A model generated the notes under the pieces. It did not search any database. It worked only from the letters and a program-made list of their open reading frames with translations, and was not told the origin of the DNA. Shown here piece after piece: positions 63,691 through 64,000 of a DNA stretch of 64,000 nucleotides (position 1 is its first letter; the number at the start of each line of letters is the position of its first letter). The stretch lies in assembly GCA_030760725.1 (NCBI GenBank), contig JASWHV010000016.1, positions 12,949,084 through 13,013,083 on the forward strand, in the 5' to 3' direction. Source of the stretch: Neostapfia colusana. Its lineage: Eukaryota > Streptophyta > Magnoliopsida > Poales > Poaceae. The position numbers were made by a program, and so were the translations under genes.

Positions 63691-64000
63691 ACGATAGCAG
63701 ATAAGCAATTGGAGAACGGGTGGGTGGTGTCCCACTGTTCTCACCGTAGCGGCTACCCGGAAGCATTGTGGCAAATGCTCCAATATTTCGGGTACATCCA
63801 GAAGCCGCAATACTTCGCCAAGGAAGAAGGCGAAGAGGGGAACAAGATGTGGACGATCCATGTCGATGTCCCTGCAAGACCTACGCCACCCGGTTGGGTG
63901 CCGTTCACCGTCACGGTGAGAGGTAGACAGCCGGAAGGGAAGTGGCAAGTGGCAGCCCGTGACACTATGTCACGTTTCTGCCAACTACACGTGCAGGCTA
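63691..64000 (+). CDS. Unrecognised open frame at the gag position of Z2 (partial)
   Basis: After the acceptor-like TTTTTACAG (63690) an open frame of 103 codons runs off the window. It contains DKQLENGWVVSHCSHRSGYP, EALWQMLQYFGYIQKPQYFA, MWTIHVDVPARPTPPGWVPF and FTVTVRGRQPEGKWQVAARD. The composition is clearly protein-like, but it does not match gag of TEK1, TEK2 or Tat elements. The first codons read ACG ATA GCA GAT; an original ATG GCA GAT changed to ATA would explain the missing start (inference). The frame is open back to 63667. I recall similar sequences in grass hypothetical proteins, but I cannot name a family. It may be an accessory frame upstream of gag in this retrotransposon family. 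Confidence 0.6.

Larger units (their letters stand above)
58111..64000 (+). mobile_element. Z2: 5' part of a Z-family LTR element
   Basis: Complete 5' LTR (58111-62190), primer site, leader and the beginning of an open frame at the window edge. The flanking CGACT (58106-58110) is the presumed left duplication. Unlike Z, its leader continues normally after the primer site, so it shows the undeleted family structure. Confidence 0.85.

Overview
The window is grass-type (Poaceae) nuclear DNA made almost entirely of nested LTR retrotransposons. The evidence is long-LTR chromovirus-like Ty3/gypsy elements primed by initiator-Met tRNA, Tat-lineage gypsy elements with a PF04195-type ('putative gypsy type transposon') antisense gene, a CACTA-type subterminal repeat block, a copia fragment, and high-GC codon use. 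I see no bacterial operons, rRNA, tRNA or CRISPR. Only one ordinary host gene is convincing: a small secreted cysteine-rich protein at 23189-23518 (minus) in a ~2.3-kb island of non-repetitive DNA.

Layout, left to right (names are mine). 1-377: end of a CACTA-like transposon. 378-20690: 3' part of a Tat-lineage element (Tat-P, sense plus). Its antisense gene (378-1127 plus 18035-19122, minus) is split by TEK1, and its 3' LTR is 19618-20690. 1133-18029: TEK1, a Tekay/Del-like chromovirus array on the minus strand (LTR-internal-LTR-partial internal-partial LTR) flanked by the 5-bp duplication CGTTT. It carries an almost intact 1494-codon gag-pol frame. 20691-21509: two LTR fragments. 21510-22621: 5' end of a copia element (minus). 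22622-24954: host island. 24955-40669: Tat-Q (sense minus), with truncated 3' LTR 24955-26265 and antisense gene 26740-29349 plus 40272-40669 (plus). It is interrupted by element Z (29350-40266, duplication GGGAC), which has no coding region and has become a 1.7-kb tandem array. 40670-55072: Tat-Y (sense plus), whose gag is split by TEK2 (43543-54457, duplication GGACG), a full-length but mutated gag-pol element. 55073-58110: Tat-Y2, inserted in the protease of Tat-Y. 58111-64000: Z2, the same family as Z, entering from its 5' LTR and leader and ending in an unrecognised open frame at the window edge.

How the parts relate. The target-site duplications and frame continuity across them give the insertion order: TEK1 into Tat-P, Z into Tat-Q, Tat-Y into Tat-Q, TEK2 into Tat-Y, Tat-Y2 into Tat-Y, Z2 into Tat-Y2.

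The least expected signal is inside the LTRs. In TEK1 and Z, and more weakly in TEK2, the LTR contains two short exon-like segments. Each pair is separated by a ~1.0-1.2-kb GC-AG intron candidate, keeps one frame across the junction, and ends in a stop about 100-160 bases before an AATAAA. This looks like a small acidic-protein gene housed in the LTR. Other points of interest are the antisense PF04195 gene with a frame-conserving 78/79-bp intron in two copies, G-box (CACGTG) arrays in unrelated LTRs, and conversion of an LTR plus leader into a satellite-like array.
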